A stretch of 64,000 bases of DNA from Allocoprobacillus sp002160865. GTDB taxonomy: Bacteria; Bacillota_I; Bacilli_A; Erysipelotrichales; Coprobacillaceae. Below are positions 25,118-34,037 of this stretch, in pieces. The stretch covers positions 2,542,001 to 2,606,000 of the forward strand of contig NZ_AP031415.1 of NCBI RefSeq assembly GCF_042850985.1. Reading direction: 5' to 3'. The notes beneath the pieces were generated by a model, which did no database searches, was not told the DNA's origin, and worked only from the letters and a program-made list of their open reading frames with translations. The position numbers were made by a program, and so were the translations under genes. Position 1 is the first letter of the stretch. Every line of letters starts with the position of its first letter.

Positions 25118-25923
25118 TCTTCTATCCTACTTTCTAAAATATCAATAGCTTCTTTTATGTTATCAACGACATATGTCGCTTTTTGTTTTGCTTCTTCATA
25201 ACCATGTGTCATACAGAAACTTGTATGACAAAATTCAAACATTCCTATATCATTTAAACTATCACCAATAGCAATTGTATTATTTTTAGGTATATTATTG
25301 AGTTTTAAATATTGATTGATGCCTTGCTCTTTTGTAGCTTGTTTTTGAGTAATATCATAACTATAATCTGATGTTACTTTACATTGATATAGTTTTTCAT
25401 GATCCAGAATATTTTTTTGATAATCTTCATAAAACTCTTTATGCAATTGTTGATTTGGAAAAATATAATTTATATGAATGATTGGTTTATAATCTGTGAG
25501 AATATACTCATTTATTGTTTGATGAATAACTTTGTTTGGATCTTTCTTAAACATATTTGCTGTATAAGATGATAATTTTCCATATATATATACATTATCT
25601 ATATTTGTGACCTTAGCATAATCTTTATATTTATACATGCCTTTATATATATCTAAAAATTGTATGTTAGAAAAAGGATATAGACAAACAACTTTATGAT
25701 CCATATATATTTCTGCACCATTCCAACCGATACAGTCAAAATCGTATTGTTTTAACTTTTGCGTTATATTATTTAAAAAAGTATGATGTCGGGCAGTACA
25801 TAACACAAAACTATTCTTTTTAGCAATCCAATATTGAATTGCTTGAACATCTTCATTCAATATTTCTTTTGTTTCTGGTCTTAATAATGTATCATCTAAA
25901 TCACAAAATATAACCTTATCCAT
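25114..25923 (-). CDS. HAD hydrolase, Cof/sugar-phosphatase type
   Basis: 269 residues: motif I FCDLDDTLL, motif II VLCTARHH, a C2-type cap (about 85-190) and motif IV IAIGDSLNDIGMF. Cof-type HADs dephosphorylate sugar phosphates and similar small molecules. It is placed between PTS IID (15 bases upstream) and SemiSWEET (four-base overlap downstream). The context makes a PTS-delivered sugar phosphate the likely substrate. Confidence 0.9.
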   Translation of the reverse strand: MDKVIFCDLDDTLLRPETKEILNEDVQAIQYWIAKKNSFVLCTARHHTFLNNITQKLKQYDFDCIGWNGAEIYMDHKVVCLYPFSNIQFLDIYKGMYKYKDYAKVTNIDNVYIYGKLSSYTANMFKKDPNKVIHQTINEYILTDYKPIIHINYIFPNQQLHKEFYEDYQKNILDHEKLYQCKVTSDYSYDITQKQATKEQGINQYLKLNNIPKNNTIAIGDSLNDIGMFEFCHTSFCMTHGYEEAKQKATYVVDNIKEAIDILESRIEE

Positions 25924-25938
25924 ACCCTTTACCTCATT

Positions 25939-26784
25939 TTATACAATACCTAAAACTCCTAAAACAATTGCAATAACTAAATAAACTCCAATAAGTTTAA
26001 CAGCACTCATCTTTTTCTTTTTCAATAAGTAATATCCCAATAAAACTAAACACATTGGAATTAATTTTGGGAAAATACCATCTAAAATCTCTTGGAAATT
26101 AATCGTACTATATTCACTGACATATTGAGTTGTAATTGTTAAATTAACATAACTTGCAGTAATTGCTCCAACAACTGTTAATCCTAATACAGACATTGCA
26201 TCTTGTATTTTAGTCATCTGCTTACCTAACAATTTTGAAACAGCTTCTCTACCAGATTTATATCCTTGCATATAGAACAATCGTGATAAAGCCATTTGTG
26301 ATAAGTATAAACCTAAAACTGCAAATACTGCTCCTAATGGACTACCACCTGATGACAATCCAATTGCAATACTTAAAATAATTGGTGGGAGCGTTGCCTG
26401 TGTAACAGCATCTCCAATTCCAGCTAATGGACCCATTAAACCAACTTTTATACTGTTAATAAATTCATCAGTAATTTTAGCTCCATTTCCTCTTTCTACT
26501 TCCATTGAAGCGACAATTCCATTAACCATAGCACCAAATACAGGATTTGTATTATAGAAAACTGAATGACATTTCAAACGTGCAACCATCTTATCTGGAT
26601 CTTTTGAATAAAATTTTTTCAAGATTGGTAACATAGATAAAGTAAATCCTGGAGCCTGTAATCTTTCATATCCAAATACAGTTAAGCAATATTTAAACCA
26701 TATCCACCAGCTCTTATTAACTTCTTGCTTAGTTAACGTCACTTTATTATCTTCAGCTTTTACTGTTTCTACTTTTTCACTCAT
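25939..26784 (-). CDS. PTS mannose/fructose/sorbose family IID subunit
   Basis: 281 residues. The N-terminal soluble half carries the family signature (WWIWFKYCLTVFGYERLQAPG, LPILKKFY, HSVFYNTNP), then GLMGPLAGIGDA and C-terminal membrane helices. It forms the membrane channel with IIC. The start overlaps the IIC stop by four bases. Normal length for EIID-Man. Confidence 0.95.
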   Translation of the reverse strand: MSEKVETVKAEDNKVTLTKQEVNKSWWIWFKYCLTVFGYERLQAPGFTLSMLPILKKFYSKDPDKMVARLKCHSVFYNTNPVFGAMVNGIVASMEVERGNGAKITDEFINSIKVGLMGPLAGIGDAVTQATLPPIILSIAIGLSSGGSPLGAVFAVLGLYLSQMALSRLFYMQGYKSGREAVSKLLGKQMTKIQDAMSVLGLTVVGAITASYVNLTITTQYVSEYSTINFQEILDGIFPKLIPMCLVLLGYYLLKKKKMSAVKLIGVYLVIAIVLGVLGIV

Positions 26785-27590
26785 AACAATTCATCCTCCT
26801 CTACGTCATCATCATTTTGTTGAGTGGTCGATTCATTTTGACCACCAATAAACATATAATACATAACTGCTAAACACATACCCACTACTGCAGTGGCAAC
26901 CATATTAAGTTCCAAGAAGGTAATACATACAATACCAATTAAGAAATAAATAATAAATTTAAAATCTTTTAATGTATAAGTGACAAGAATAGAAATACCT
27001 ACTGCTGGTAAAATTCCTCCTAAAACACTTGCTATATGTAAAACTATCTCTGGAATTGCTGCTAATAAATCTGCTGCATACGCACTTCCAAGCATAACAA
27101 TTGAGAAAGTGATACCAAATCTGATTACAAAACTTGTAAGAGGTGGTAAAACCATATATGTTAGTTTCATTTTCTTAATATCATTATTTGCAATGAATTT
27201 ATCACCTAATGAATAGAAAACAGAACATAAAATTTCATATCCAGTGAAAACTGCTGCTCCTAAGACACCTACTGTTGCAGCCAATGTTACTGCTACTGTT
27301 GCATCCGCTCCCGCTAACATCGCTAATGCAATTGATGGATAAGATACAAATGCCATATCTGCTGTAGCAACTCCACCAATTAAAACTTGCCCTAGATACA
27401 TAGCTTGAACTGCTGCTCCAATAGTAACACCTGTGGCTACATCACCTAAGATAAATCCTACAATCGTTCCACCTACGATTGGTCTTGATAATGCATCTGA
27501 AAAACCGACTCCTAATGGTTGTGCATTTTCACAACTTCCTAACCAACAAGCAATACCTATCAGTATAGCTTGCATAACTGTAATTTCCAT
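26781..27590 (-). CDS. PTS mannose/fructose/sorbose family IIC subunit
   Basis: 269 residues, hydrophobic throughout, with family motifs near the N terminus (PIVGGTIVGFILGDVATG, GAAVQAMYLGQVLIGG). It provides the sugar-binding membrane part of the transporter. It starts two bases after the IIB stop and overlaps IID. A short acidic cytoplasmic tail (NDDDVEEDELL) ends the protein. Confidence 0.95.
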   Translation of the reverse strand: MEITVMQAILIGIACWLGSCENAQPLGVGFSDALSRPIVGGTIVGFILGDVATGVTIGAAVQAMYLGQVLIGGVATADMAFVSYPSIALAMLAGADATVAVTLAATVGVLGAAVFTGYEILCSVFYSLGDKFIANNDIKKMKLTYMVLPPLTSFVIRFGITFSIVMLGSAYAADLLAAIPEIVLHIASVLGGILPAVGISILVTYTLKDFKFIIYFLIGIVCITFLELNMVATAVVGMCLAVMYYMFIGGQNESTTQQNDDDVEEDELL

Positions 27591-27592
27591 AA

Positions 27593-28096
27593 TTATTCTC
27601 CCTTCTTCAAATTATTTTTTACGGTTTCCCAACTTAATCCTTGTTCATCAGGAATAAGTTTAAATTGAATTTTTATTCCTTTTTGTGCCAACTCATCACA
27701 GTGTTGAATATCATCTTCTGATAAGTAAATATTATTGTAAACTTTTCTCGTCCCTTCGGCTTTACTAGCTGTACCAAAAATAATTTCATCTCCAAAATCA
27801 ATACCATGTTTATTCAATTGATAAAGTTGTTCAATTTTCTTTGAAATAACATAGTAGTGTTTCTTTCCTGCTACTGCTTTTGGTATTTTCTCTAAAGCTT
27901 GATCCACTGTAAAAATATAAACTTTTTTTCCAATTGCATTCCCTGCATTTAAAAAGACTTCTTTTAAAAATGGATCACTTCCTAAAGCATCATCTACCAA
28001 AAGAATAATAGCGTCTCCCTGTCTTACCTTTGACCACATCAATACAACCTGACCGTGAATCAAACGATCATCTACTCTTACCAAACTTAATGACAT
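27593..28096 (-). CDS. PTS mannose/fructose/sorbose family IIB subunit
   Basis: 167 residues with the active-site His in VDDRLIHGQVV (His14), which takes phosphate from IIA and passes it to the incoming sugar. Later segments (VIPKAVAGKK-like loop and FGTASKAEGT) are family-typical. It begins a sub-operon: an internal promoter with its own operator lies between IIA and this gene. Confidence 0.95.
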   Translation of the reverse strand: MSLSLVRVDDRLIHGQVVLMWSKVRQGDAIILLVDDALGSDPFLKEVFLNAGNAIGKKVYIFTVDQALEKIPKAVAGKKHYYVISKKIEQLYQLNKHGIDFGDEIIFGTASKAEGTRKVYNNIYLSEDDIQHCDELAQKGIKIQFKLIPDEQGLSWETVKNNLKKGE

Positions 28097-28130
28097 AATT
28101 CCCTCGCCTCTCTTTGTTATGTTATCGTGT

Positions 28131-28182
28131 TGTCATGACATCTTTACATTAATATAATAGCATTACTTTAATAAAAATGCAA
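28131..28182 (-). promoter_or_regulatory. Internal PTS promoter with palindromic operator
   Basis: Minus-strand -35 TTGCAT (28177-28182), a 17-base spacer and -10 TATTAT (28154-28159). Just downstream lies the perfect palindrome TGTCATGACA (28131-28140), whose core is nearly repeated at the main operon promoter. Binding by the GntR-UTRA regulator is inferred from GT...AC half sites and position. Confidence 0.65.
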
Positions 28183-28184
28183 TG

Positions 28185-28577
28185 CTATAAACTACAAATA
28201 GAAATTTTTCCTGTTTCTATTACTTGATCAACTAATTGTTTCATTTCCATATCCAAAGAACTCATCATTCCTAACTCTATGACCATCGCGAGATTCATGC
28301 CAGAAATCAGACATAAATGAGAGTCTTTATGACTTAATATATATCTGTAACATTCATTATATGGCGTAGCATTTGGGATGTCAGTTACAATAATAACTTC
28401 TTTATATTCTTTTTCTAATTTTTCTATAATTGCTGCTAAATGAACTCTAAAATTATCCACTCCTTCTTCTGTTAAAGAGCATGTATATAAATTTTCCTTT
28501 TGTCCTATAATCATTTCGCAACTTGCTTTTACTCCTTCACACATAGTAGAGTGTGTCACTAATAAAATAGCTTTCAT
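28185..28577 (-). CDS. PTS mannose-family IIA subunit
   Basis: 130 residues; phosphoacceptor His9 in LLVTHSTMCEG, and the IVVTDIPNATPYNE-like strand (here IIVTDIPNATPYNE) typical of EIIA-Man. It accepts phosphate from HPr in the cytoplasm. It lies 12 bases after the aldo/keto reductase gene and 88 bases before IIB, a gap that holds an internal promoter and operator. Confidence 0.93.
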   Translation of the reverse strand: MKAILLVTHSTMCEGVKASCEMIIGQKENLYTCSLTEEGVDNFRVHLAAIIEKLEKEYKEVIIVTDIPNATPYNECYRYILSHKDSHLCLISGMNLAMVIELGMMSSLDMEMKQLVDQVIETGKISICSL

Positions 28578-28588
28578 GTTTTCCTCCT

Positions 28589-29428
28589 TTAAAAATCTGC
28601 CATATCTGGATGAGAACCAATCTTTCCATGATCATGACTAAGATTTTTTATTTCTTGAATATCCTTGGCTGTTAATTGAAAATCAAAAACTTCATGATTA
28701 CTTTTTATTCTTTCAATAGTTATAGATTTTGGTAAAGGAATAATTTCATTATCTATGGCATAACGAATACAAATTTGTGCTGGTGTCTTATTATATTTGT
28801 TTGCTATTCTTTTGATGATAGGATCATTTAACACTTGACCTCTTCCCAATGGACTATACGCCTCTAAAACAATGTTGTGTTTTTGACAATATGCTATCGT
28901 CTCTTCATCATAATAATAAGGATGGAATTCTATTTGATTGACCATAATTGGAATTTCTATTTGACTGCTTAACTCCTCTAAATGATGCTTCAAAAAATTA
29001 CTTACCCCAATAGCTTTTATCTTTCCATCTTTATACAATTTTTCCATTGCACGATAAATTTCGATATTTCTTTTTTGATAAAACGATCTACAATCTTTAG
29101 GGGCTGGCCAATGGATTAAATACAAATCAACATAATCAAGTTTTAATTTCTCTAAACTTTTGTTAAAGGCCTCTATAGCTTCTTCATAAGAACACGCTGT
29201 ATTCCACAATTTCGTTGTTATAAATAGTTTATCTCTGGCTATATGACTTTGTTTTATAGCTTCACCAACAGCATCTTCATTACCATAGATACTTGCTGTA
29301 TCAATATGTCTATATCCACATAAAATAGCAGATTTTACTGATTCAACAGCAATTTCATAATCATTCATTTTCCATGTTCCAAAACCAATGCAAGGTATAT
29401 TTACACCATTATTTAATTTTAAATCCAT
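28589..29428 (-). CDS. Aldo/keto reductase, first gene of the PTS operon
   Basis: 279 residues, cytoplasmic AKR barrel. Tetrad: Asp and Tyr in HIDTASIYGNE, Lys in ITTKLWN, His in YLIHWP. The NADPH motif LPKSITIERI is intact, unlike in the lipoprotein AKR. As promoter-proximal gene of a mannose-type PTS/isomerase operon it probably reduces a sugar or sugar-derived aldehyde or ketone. Shine-Dalgarno GGAGGGAG precedes the ATG. Confidence 0.93.
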   Translation of the reverse strand: MDLKLNNGVNIPCIGFGTWKMNDYEIAVESVKSAILCGYRHIDTASIYGNEDAVGEAIKQSHIARDKLFITTKLWNTACSYEEAIEAFNKSLEKLKLDYVDLYLIHWPAPKDCRSFYQKRNIEIYRAMEKLYKDGKIKAIGVSNFLKHHLEELSSQIEIPIMVNQIEFHPYYYDEETIAYCQKHNIVLEAYSPLGRGQVLNDPIIKRIANKYNKTPAQICIRYAIDNEIIPLPKSITIERIKSNHEVFDFQLTAKDIQEIKNLSHDHGKIGSHPDMADF

Positions 29429-29445
29429 TATCTCCCTCCTTTTGT

Positions 29446-29497
29446 TATAATGATGTCATGTCATCATTATATTAACACTTACATATTTTTTTGTCAA
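29446..29497 (-). promoter_or_regulatory. Main PTS operon promoter with operator over the -10
   Basis: Minus-strand -35 TTGACA (29492-29497), 17-base spacer, -10 TAATAT (29469-29474). A palindrome with ten-base arms (29446-29455 and 29462-29471) covers the -10 and start point; its centre TGTCATGTCA differs by one base from the palindrome at the internal promoter. The layout indicates repression. Confidence 0.7.
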
Positions 29498-29514
29498 CAC
29501 AGTCATCATAAAAT

Positions 29515-29541
29515 AAAAAAAGAGATAGTTTTCCTATCTCC
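29515..29541 (-). terminator. Terminator of the tatD-yabE unit
   Basis: GAGATAG (29522-29528) and CTATCTC (29534-29540) form a stem that includes the stop codon, followed on the minus strand by seven Ts. Confidence 0.82.
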
Positions 29542-30472
29542 AAAAATTCGCATTTCCACTACCAAGAGAAACAACTTCAAATTTGGTATTATGTGAGGTG
29601 CCACCACCAAAATATCTTTTCCCAGAACCTTCACTACCATTAAAAATATCTATTTTATTTCCCTTAATAGCACCACCACGATCTACAACAATTCCATAAA
29701 TAGTCCCTGCTGTATTTAAATTATGATTAGAAATCTTAATCACAGTTCCAAATGGAATAGATCGATCAGCAGCCAAACAATAATATTTCTTTCCTTTATA
29801 ATATAAGTAAGGTGAGTTGGTATTATTGACTCCACTCGTTGGGGATAATTTCACACCAGATGAAGATGTTCCTCCACATCCTGTACAATCTCCACCATAT
29901 ATTGTCAATCTACCTGTAAAAGTTGTACCTTTTAAAACACCACCATATTGAATAATCTTATCTACTGGCTTTTCAATAATTTCTTCTTTAATCATTTGAC
30001 GATCAGTTTCTTTTCCATTAGCATAAGTCAACAGATAAGTTCTTTTAGCTTTTCCATCTTTTCCTTTTTGAACAACTGTTTTTGTCCAGCTTCCACTACC
30101 TTTGGTTTTTGTTGAGTATGGTATTGTTTCTATTTTTTCTATTGTTTTCGTTTCAACTCTTGTAATTTTAATCAAATCATCCTGTTGAACAATAGCATCT
30201 TTATCTTTATTTAAAGTATCCTTCTGATCTAACTCAACATTTAATTCATTTAAGACATTTGATACTGTATCCTGCTTGACCAAATAATCTTTTTCCTCCT
30301 GTAAACCATCTTTTAAACGAATATCTACAGTTGGAATAAAATCTGTAATCTGATTAACAGCTCCTGATGATACAGTTGCTAACATAATAACAACATATAC
30401 CACAGCCATCGCTAAAATTCCTTTTGTTCGGCTATCAGCCGAGACAATTGCCTCTTTAGCTTTTTGTAACAT
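29534..30472 (-). CDS. yabE: YabE-like cell-wall protein: DUF348, G5 and 3D domains
   Basis: 312 residues: a membrane/signal segment (about 18-38), one DUF348-like unit (about 48-95), a G5 domain (about 98-175, ending in EKPVDKIIQYGG) and a C-terminal 3D domain (about 215-300) with the catalytic Asp residues in AADRSIPFGT and VVDRGGAIKGNKIDIF. Such Rpf/YabE-type proteins are secreted murein lytic enzymes tied to growth or resuscitation. It follows tatD by 12 bases, the Bacillus yabD-yabE order. Confidence 0.9.
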   Translation of the reverse strand: MLQKAKEAIVSADSRTKGILAMAVVYVVIMLATVSSGAVNQITDFIPTVDIRLKDGLQEEKDYLVKQDTVSNVLNELNVELDQKDTLNKDKDAIVQQDDLIKITRVETKTIEKIETIPYSTKTKGSGSWTKTVVQKGKDGKAKRTYLLTYANGKETDRQMIKEEIIEKPVDKIIQYGGVLKGTTFTGRLTIYGGDCTGCGGTSSSGVKLSPTSGVNNTNSPYLYYKGKKYYCLAADRSIPFGTVIKISNHNLNTAGTIYGIVVDRGGAIKGNKIDIFNGSEGSGKRYFGGGTSHNTKFEVVSLGSGNANFWR

Positions 30473-30484
30473 AAAATATCCTCC

Positions 30485-31243
30485 TTATTTAATCCCAAAC
30501 ATTTTTTTGGCATTAAATGTTGTGATTCTAGCAACGTCTTCTATCTCCATGTTCTTTAGCTTTGCTATTTCCTGGGCAATATACACAACATTTGCTGGCT
30601 CATTCAACTTTCCTCGAAATGGGTGAGGTGTTAAATAAGGGCAGTCCGTTTCAATCATTAAATGTTCTATATCAATTGATTGAGCAACTTCTTTAGGGAC
30701 TTTTGCATTCTTAAATGTCACGGGTCCAGCTAATGATATTTCAAAACCTATATCAATATATCGCTTTGCCATTTCTACCGATCCACTATAACAATGCATA
30801 ATGCCATAATGTGCAGTTTGTTTTAAGATATTGTAAGTATCTTCATAGGCATCTCTAGCATGAATCACAATGGGCTTTTGATATTTTTTAGCAATTTCAA
30901 TTTGCTTTATAAAAATATCTTTTTGCTTTTCATGAGGGACTTCTTCCCAATAATAATCTAAACCTATTTCTCCTAAAGCCACTACACATGGGTCTTGAAG
31001 CAATTTTTCAATTTCATTTAAATCTTCATCAGTTGTATCCTTACAATCATTAGGACTTATTCCGACTGCTGCATAGATAAATGAATACTCATGAGCTATC
31101 TCAACAGCTTTCTTTGATGACTCTAAATCATATCCTACAACAACCATATTTTCGACTTGATGTTCTAAAGCATTTTGAATAAATTGATCTCTATTAGGAT
31201 ACAATTGTTCACTATTTAAATGTGTATGTGTATTGAAATACAT
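30485..31243 (-). CDS. tatD: TatD-family metal-dependent DNase
   Basis: 252 residues from the ATG at 31241-31243 (AGGG eight bases upstream). TIM-barrel hydrolase with FNTHTHLNS (metal His pair), ALGEIGLDYYW (Glu), VIHARDAYED (His), IMHCYSG (His) and ETDCPYLTPHPFRGK (Asp). Normal length. Co-transcribed with yabE; in Bacillus the orthologue yabD sits in the same place after metS. Confidence 0.93.
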   Translation of the reverse strand: MYFNTHTHLNSEQLYPNRDQFIQNALEHQVENMVVVGYDLESSKKAVEIAHEYSFIYAAVGISPNDCKDTTDEDLNEIEKLLQDPCVVALGEIGLDYYWEEVPHEKQKDIFIKQIEIAKKYQKPIVIHARDAYEDTYNILKQTAHYGIMHCYSGSVEMAKRYIDIGFEISLAGPVTFKNAKVPKEVAQSIDIEHLMIETDCPYLTPHPFRGKLNEPANVVYIAQEIAKLKNMEIEDVARITTFNAKKMFGIK

Positions 31244-31500
31244 CTTCATCACCCTGAGGCATAATAACAAATATTTAAAGCTTTGTCAAATTTCTAAAAA
31301 CACAAATATACAATTATTCCCATTTTATCGACATTTTTCTTATTCACAATTCCATATATTTGTCATTATAACAAACATCATTCTATACTCTTTTGAAATA
31401 TTCCAATCTATAAATATTTGTCAAAAAACGTTGAAATCACCAACATCATATTTATAGTATGTCTATTTCACAATTATTTAATCAAATTCTCATAACAAAA

Positions 31501-31524
31501 TAAAAAGGAGATTCTTCAATCTCC
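31501..31524 (-). terminator. Terminator of the glmU-prs unit
   Basis: GGAGATT (31507-31513) and AATCTCC (31518-31524) pair around CTTC, followed on the minus strand by TTTTTA. The rest of the 31271-31533 gap is AT-rich, with no other feature I can support beyond the expected tatD promoter. Confidence 0.8.
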
Positions 31525-31533
31525 CATCAATCA

Positions 31534-32493
31534 CTATTCACCCTTAAAATCAAAATGTTTGAAAACATCACTTACAGGTAAATCATTTTCAATACTTTCA
31601 ATAGTATAAGCCAATAATTCAGCTACACTAATTTGTACTAATTTATCAAAACGTTTTTCTTCTGGAATAGCAATTGCATCTGTAATAATCACTTCTTTTG
31701 CGACACAATCTTTTAATCTATCTACTGCTGGTCCTGATAATACACCATGAGTACAAGCAATATAAACATCTTTAGCACCTTTTTCTTTTAAGACTTGTGC
31801 TCCAGCTACAATTGTACCAGCTGTGTCAATCATATCATCAATTAAGACACAGTTTTTACCTGCAACATCCCCAATAATACCCATAACTTCAGCAACGTTT
31901 GGTTTAGGACGTCTTTTGTCAATAATAGCAATTGGACAATCCAATGCTTCTGACATTTTTCTAGCACGCGTTGCTCCTCCATGATCTGGTGATACAACAC
32001 ATAAATCTTCAATATTTTTATTTTTAATATATCTACAAATAAGAGGTAAAGCTTCCATTTCATCAACTGGAATATCAAAGAATCCCTGAATTTGACGTGC
32101 ATGTAAGTCTACTGTCACAACTCTATCAACCCCAGCTACTGTTAATAAGTCAGCAACTAAACGTGATGTAATTGGTTGTCTTGGTTTTGCCTTACGATCT
32201 TGTCTAGCATAACCAAAATATGGTATAACTGCTGTAATTTCTTTTGCTGATGCACGTTTTAAAGCATCAGTTAAAACTAAAATTTCCATTAAGTTTTCAG
32301 TCACTGGATTTGATGTTGATTGTACAATAAAGACATCTTTTCCACGTACTGATTCTTCAATTTCAACTAAGATTTCACCATCTGCAAAATGATGAACTTT
32401 ACTTTTCCCAACTTCTGTCCCTAAAATATCAGCCATTGAATGAGCTAATTCCTGATTAGATGATAAAGCAAATATTGTTATGTTATTTTTCAT
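31534..32493 (-). CDS. prs: Ribose-phosphate pyrophosphokinase
   Basis: 319 residues. It makes PRPP from ribose-5-phosphate and ATP for purine, pyrimidine, NAD, His and Trp synthesis. Seen: FADGEILVEIEESVRG near the N terminus, YARQDRKAKPRQPI (flexible ATP loop), SPDHGGATRAR and the PRPP-binding VLIDDMIDTAGT. Length normal. It follows glmU by 18 bases, the conserved Bacillus order. Confidence 0.98.
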   Translation of the reverse strand: MKNNITIFALSSNQELAHSMADILGTEVGKSKVHHFADGEILVEIEESVRGKDVFIVQSTSNPVTENLMEILVLTDALKRASAKEITAVIPYFGYARQDRKAKPRQPITSRLVADLLTVAGVDRVVTVDLHARQIQGFFDIPVDEMEALPLICRYIKNKNIEDLCVVSPDHGGATRARKMSEALDCPIAIIDKRRPKPNVAEVMGIIGDVAGKNCVLIDDMIDTAGTIVAGAQVLKEKGAKDVYIACTHGVLSGPAVDRLKDCVAKEVIITDAIAIPEEKRFDKLVQISVAELLAYTIESIENDLPVSDVFKHFDFKGE

Positions 32494-32511
32494 TTTTACC
32501 CCATATTCTCC

Positions 32512-33912
32512 TTATTTTTTATTTTTATTTCGTCTTTCGTATTCTTTTTCACGTATTTCTTTTAATATCTTACTATAACCTTGTTTATTTTCTTGTCTAG
32601 CTCTCGCAATTGCCATCGCATCTTCATCAACTTCTTTTGTAATTGTTGATCCTGCTGCAATATAAGCATTCTTTCTCACTGTCACTGGAGCCACTAAATT
32701 GGTATTACATCCAATAAAGACATTATCTTCAATCTTTGTGAGTGATTTATTTTTACCATCATAGTTAGATGTAATTGTTCCACAACCAAAGTTAACATCT
32801 TGACCAACCTGAGCATCTCCTACATAAGTTAAATGTGAAGCCTTGCTTCCTGCACCAAAGTCAGCTTTTTTCATTTCTACAAAGTTACCTAAATGTGCAT
32901 TCTCATGAATATGGCAATTTGTTCTCAATCTTGCATATGGTCCAATATCTACACCACTTTCAATAATTGAATCACTTAAAACAGAGAATTTAATTTCAAC
33001 ATTATCTTTAATTTCCATATTTGTAAATTCACAATATGGTCCAATATGACAATGACTTCCAATCACTGTTTTCCCTTTTATAATACATCCTGGTTCAATA
33101 ATTGTATCGTGTCCAATCACAACGTCTCTACCAATATACGTATTAGATGGATCGACAATAGTCACTCCATTTAAAAGATGTTCACGATTAATACGATCTC
33201 TTAAAAATTGTGTTGACTGAGCTAATGCTACACGATCATTAATACCACCAACTTCATCAAAATCATCAATCTTATAAGCATCTACTTTTAAACCTTGATG
33301 ATTCATGATTCCAATAACATCAGTCAAATAATACTCATTTTGCGCATTATCATTTGTCACTTGACTTAATGCTTCAAATAAAGCTTTATTGTCAAAACAA
33401 TATTCTCCAGTATTCATTTCAGTAATATCTTTTTGACTTTCTAATAAATCTTTAAATTCCACAATTCCTGTGACTTGACCATTTTCTTTAATAATTCTTC
33501 CATAATGTGTACTTGGATCACAATCAGCACTCATGATTGTTGCCTGATTATGATGTTCTTGATGATACGCAATAAATTCTTTTAATGTTTCTTTACGAAT
33601 CAATGGTGCATCACCACATAAAACAAGAGTCATTCCATCTCGATTAGCTAAAATATCTTTAGCCTGCAATACAGCATGACCTGTACCAAGTTGTTCTGTT
33701 TGATCAACAAAAGTGACATCATCCACAATTGCTTTCACTTGATCAGCTTCGTGACCAACAATCACAATTGTTTCATCTACACCTAAAGCCTTTAATTCAT
33801 CTACAACATGATTAATCATTGGCTTATATAATACTTCATGTACTACTTTTGGTTTATCAGACTTCATTCTTGTGCCTTTACCAGCAGCCAATACAATAGC
33901 ATATACTTTCAT
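32512..33912 (-). CDS. glmU: Bifunctional UDP-GlcNAc pyrophosphorylase / GlcN-1-P acetyltransferase
   Basis: 466 residues, normal length. The N-terminal uridyltransferase (about 1-230) opens with LAAGKGTRMKSDKPKV; the C-terminal left-handed beta helix (about 255-450) has hexapeptide repeats and the acetyl-CoA site GNFVEMKKADFGAGSKASH with the catalytic His. It produces UDP-GlcNAc for peptidoglycan. Co-transcribed with prs. Upstream (33913-34037) a TGTTAGAAT extended -10 element lies about 25 bases before the start. Confidence 0.98.
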   Translation of the reverse strand: MKVYAIVLAAGKGTRMKSDKPKVVHEVLYKPMINHVVDELKALGVDETIVIVGHEADQVKAIVDDVTFVDQTEQLGTGHAVLQAKDILANRDGMTLVLCGDAPLIRKETLKEFIAYHQEHHNQATIMSADCDPSTHYGRIIKENGQVTGIVEFKDLLESQKDITEMNTGEYCFDNKALFEALSQVTNDNAQNEYYLTDVIGIMNHQGLKVDAYKIDDFDEVGGINDRVALAQSTQFLRDRINREHLLNGVTIVDPSNTYIGRDVVIGHDTIIEPGCIIKGKTVIGSHCHIGPYCEFTNMEIKDNVEIKFSVLSDSIIESGVDIGPYARLRTNCHIHENAHLGNFVEMKKADFGAGSKASHLTYVGDAQVGQDVNFGCGTITSNYDGKNKSLTKIEDNVFIGCNTNLVAPVTVRKNAYIAAGSTITKEVDEDAMAIARARQENKQGYSKILKEIREKEYERRNKNKK

Positions 33913-34037
33913 TTTTTTCTCTCCTTATCGCCACTATTCTAACAAAAAAATATATAAAAAAAAAGAGGAAACAGGGAAATACTTATGTTCATACCCATAT
34001 TTTTCCATTCTTTTTTATAAAATCAAAAGTTAGTTAT

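Noticed and set aside
33913..34037. Strong terminator between ispE and glmU
   Set aside because: A weak GGAAA/TTTCC stem and T-rich stretch exist, but pairing is poor and the T run is offset, so I only note a likely promoter there.
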